Shown here in pieces: positions 45,244 through 47,262 of a stretch of DNA of 47,262 nt (position 1 is the stretch's first letter; each line of letters opens with the position of its first letter). This DNA is from an uncultured Photobacterium sp. (lineage in GTDB: Bacteria > Pseudomonadota > Gammaproteobacteria > Enterobacterales > Vibrionaceae), in assembly GCA_947039005.1 (NCBI GenBank), contig CAMQXY010000011.1, positions 1-47,262 of the forward strand, given 5' to 3'. A program made the position numbers and the translations under genes. The notes under the pieces were generated by a model that did not search any database, was not told the origin of the DNA, and saw nothing but the letters and a program-made list of their open reading frames with translations.

Positions 45244-46395
45244 TTACATCCGAGCTTTAAAGATATTAACAATCTCAGCAAGGTTTGCTTGACGAGGGTT
45301 AGTTAAAGAACAAGCATCGTTTAGAGCATTTTGTGCCATAAACGCCAATTTATCTTCCGTCACACCTAAGTCAGCTAAACGTTGCTTAGTGCCTACCTTT
45401 TCAGACAAAGTATCAATCGCTTCAAGGGCTGCGTTAACTGCTTGCTCTTGTGTCATCGCTGCGGTGTCGATACCCATTGCTTTGGCGATATCAACAAAAC
45501 GCTCTGGTACTTGCTTAGCATTAAAGCGAGAGACTTCTGCTAACAAAATTGCGTTACATAAACCGTGTGACAGATCATAAACACCACCAAGTTGGTGCGC
45601 CATTGAGTGCACGTAACCTAGAGAAGCATTTGAGAATGCCATTCCTGCTAAGTACTCACCGTACTGCATCGCATCACGTGCTGCGCGGTCTTGACCGTTA
45701 TTCACTACTGCTTCTAAGTTATTAACAATCAACTCAATCGCTTTAATAGCAGACGCATCAGTAATTGGTGTCGCAGCTGTTGAAACATACGCTTCAACCG
45801 CGTGAGTTAATGCATCCATACCAGTAGTTGCGGTTAAGAATTTAGGCATTGCTACCATTAATTCTGAATCGTTAACTGCAATAATCGGTGTGAAGTGCTT
45901 ATCAACCACTGGGTATTTAGTTTGATCTTGTTGATTAGTGATAATCGCAAATACCGTCATTTCTGATGCAGTACCCGCTGTGGTATTCACTGTTACCAAT
46001 GGCAGTTGTGGTTTCTTAGAAAGGTGTACACCTTTAGAGTAATCACGAATATGACCACCGTTAGCCGCAACCAATGCGATACCTTTAGCGGTATCGTGAG
46101 AAGAACCACCACCGAATGAAATCACAAAATCTGCTTTGCTTTGTGCAAGAAGAGCTAGACCATCTTCGATGTTTTTCTCAGTTGGGTTAGGTTGCACACC
46201 ATCAAACACAACGAAATCTAAGTTATGTGCTGTTAGCTCATCTGTTAACTTGCTAACCAGACCCACTTCAACCAACACACCGTCAGTAACGATAAGTGCT
46301 TTTTTCAATTCTTTTGATGCAAGTTCAGCACCTAGAGATTGAATAGCGTTAGGACCCATTAAGGTTACAGGTGGCATGTAAAATACATTGCTCAT
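45244..46395 (-). CDS. Iron-containing alcohol dehydrogenase (YiaY/AdhB-like)
   Basis: Group III NAD-dependent alcohol dehydrogenase. Start at MSNVFYMPPVTLMG (46395) with GGAG 8 nt upstream; 383 residues, the same length as E. coli YiaY, which it resembles most among proteins I recall. NAD-binding region includes FGGGSSHDTAKGIAL and NTTAGTASEMT. Metal ligands by count are Asp194, His198 (GMDALTHAVEAY), His263 and His277 (YVHSMAHQLGG, LSHGLCNAIL). The substrate is uncertain; ethanol or other short alcohols are likely. The true group is clear, the physiological role is not. The frame extends 18 codons upstream without homology. Confidence 0.92.
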   Translation of the reverse strand: MSNVFYMPPVTLMGPNAIQSLGAELASKELKKALIVTDGVLVEVGLVSKLTDELTAHNLDFVVFDGVQPNPTEKNIEDGLALLAQSKADFVISFGGGSSHDTAKGIALVAANGGHIRDYSKGVHLSKKPQLPLVTVNTTAGTASEMTVFAIITNQQDQTKYPVVDKHFTPIIAVNDSELMVAMPKFLTATTGMDALTHAVEAYVSTAATPITDASAIKAIELIVNNLEAVVNNGQDRAARDAMQYGEYLAGMAFSNASLGYVHSMAHQLGGVYDLSHGLCNAILLAEVSRFNAKQVPERFVDIAKAMGIDTAAMTQEQAVNAALEAIDTLSEKVGTKQRLADLGVTEDKLAFMAQNALNDACSLTNPRQANLAEIVNIFKARM

Positions 46396-46541
46396 AGTAA
46401 AACTCCGATAATTATTTATTAATTTATAGTGACTTACCGCGTTAGCCATAAGTCTGAATTTATTTAATGTCGCGTTATCAATAGGTGGTGATGTAATGTG
46501 CTATATCGAACTTAGTGGTTATTATTTGTGTCGATGCAGTC

Positions 46542-46569
46542 ATTCTACACCTTGTTATTTTGGTAACAA
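46542..46569 (-). promoter_or_regulatory. Likely promoter of the alcohol dehydrogenase gene with overlapping inverted repeat
   Basis: On the minus strand TTGTTA (46569-46564), a 16-nt spacer, then TAGAAT (46547-46542). The -35 is one arm of a perfect inverted repeat TTGTTA/TAACAA (46552-46569, 6-nt spacer), which would place a regulator over the -35. The predicted leader is about 140 nt. Confidence 0.55.
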
Positions 46570-46649
46570 TAGAGATAAAACTAAAACACTTTTACTTATA
46601 GGTAATAATTAAATTGTACGTAAAGTGTGGCTGTTCTACTGTCCAACAA

Positions 46650-46892
46650 TTACTTATCAGCGGCTGACAATAGTTTGTCGTTAAAGCTCATGTGAGCGTT
46701 TTTGTTAGTGACGACAATGCCTGAATGCGATTTATCAGCAGTACCATTTACGGCGTAATGACTTGTAACGACAGTATTGTTAGCTTGATTGTTAAAGTTA
46801 ACATTACCTGTAAATGCGCCATCACGTGCTGATGCGGTGTAAGAGGTGGCGATAATAGCGGTCGCGATAATTGCTTTAATAACTGTTTTCAT
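46650..46892 (-). CDS. Small predicted secreted protein of unknown function
   Basis: 80 residues beginning with a signal peptide (MKTVIKAIIATAIIATSYTASA) whose likely cleavage is after residue 22. The mature part of about 58 residues starts RDGAFTGNVNFNN and is rich in Asn, Thr, Val, Ser and His, with no cysteine and no membrane segment. Alternating polar/hydrophobic positions suggest beta strands. I do not recognise the family. An AGGTTT sequence lies about 9 nt before the ATG. It is a single-gene unit upstream of the alcohol dehydrogenase in the same direction, 254 nt apart, so co-transcription is unlikely. Confidence 0.7.
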   Translation of the reverse strand: MKTVIKAIIATAIIATSYTASARDGAFTGNVNFNNQANNTVVTSHYAVNGTADKSHSGIVVTNKNAHMSFNDKLLSAADK

Positions 46893-47262
46893 TAGTCGGT
46901 AAACCTTTTGTTTATTGTTATTGCTGAACGCTGTCTGCGTTTCGATGGGGCTATATTAACAATTACCAAAAACAAAACAATACAACCGTAATGCAAAAGA
47001 TTATTACCAATTAGAAACAATATAACGGATTTTTAGGAATGCGGTTTTAGGGGCAAGGAATAGCAAGCACCTGTCGCGATGGCGAATATATAAGTTATGA
47101 GGATTTTTCGTTGGTTGGGTGTAATTGATCGTAGAAACAGTGATTAATGAATGCTGTAACATGATTAACAAAATAACAATCTCGATTTATGGCGATTATT
47201 GGCACTTAAAAGGGTTTAAAACAGTGCTTATGGGATTGTTTTTCAATGAAAGGTAATCGCGT
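46893..47262. other. Right-edge non-coding region (about 370 nt)
   Basis: AT-rich sequence with no ORF of note on either strand. It should contain the promoter of the small secreted protein gene. Nothing else recognised. Confidence 0.5.

Overview
The window is a stretch of chromosomal backbone from a gammaproteobacterium, almost certainly a member of the Vibrionaceae. An AT-rich Photobacterium-like genome is my best guess, but the genus is an inference. Nearly every protein aligns by eye with an Escherichia coli or Vibrio housekeeping protein. The blocks nlpD-pcm-surE-truD-ispF-ispD-ftsB, eno-pyrG-mazG-relA-rlmD-barA, acpS-pdxJ-recO-era-rnc-lepB-lepA-rseCBA-rpoE, nadB, zapA-6S RNA-fau, rpiA-serA and mscS-fbaA-pgk-epd match known gammaproteobacterial synteny. 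I see no prophage, insertion sequence, CRISPR array, tRNA, rRNA or toxin-antitoxin locus.

Layout. 1-4504 (minus): the end of nlpD (cut by the left edge; rpoS is expected just outside), then pcm, surE, truD, ispF, ispD and ftsB, a tightly packed operon for protein repair, nucleotide cleanup, tRNA pseudouridylation, isoprenoid synthesis and cell division. 4812-12567 (minus): eno, pyrG, mazG, relA and rlmD, with hairpins separating several units. 12689-15475 (plus): barA, the sensor kinase that drives UvrY/CsrB signalling. 15589-24662 (minus): acpS, pdxJ, recO, era, rnc, lepB, lepA, rseC, rseB, rseA and rpoE, headed by a good sigma-E-type autoregulatory promoter.

24663-30860: nadB (plus), sdhE-ygfX (minus), ygfZ with an overlapping YbaK-family deacylase gene (plus), an orphan LysR regulator, and a small basic protein of unknown function. 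30960-34522 (minus): ygfB-ubiH-ubiI and a stand-alone gcvH. Compared with E. coli, pepP, gcvT and gcvP are missing from this locus. 34914-38409 (plus): zapA, 6S RNA with its own promoter over the zapA stop codon, fau, rpiA and serA. 38510-44266 (minus): yggE, mscS, fbaA, pgk and epd. The fbaA promoter is bracketed by two palindromes of the LacI/GalR type (Cra- or PurR-like). 44939 to the end: a cold-shock protein, a YiaY-like iron-dependent alcohol dehydrogenase with an inverted repeat over its likely promoter, and a small predicted secreted protein of unknown function.

No obvious new multigene system is present. The most interesting items are regulatory or small: the fbaA double operator, the inverted repeat and 11-codon leader ORF before nadB, an inverted-repeat-bounded element with a strong ribosome-binding site but an ATC triplet in the start position (30355-30477), the two uncharacterised small proteins, the solitary gcvH, and several palindromes in intergenic spaces. 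All calls are by reading the sequence and recalling family members; no search was run.
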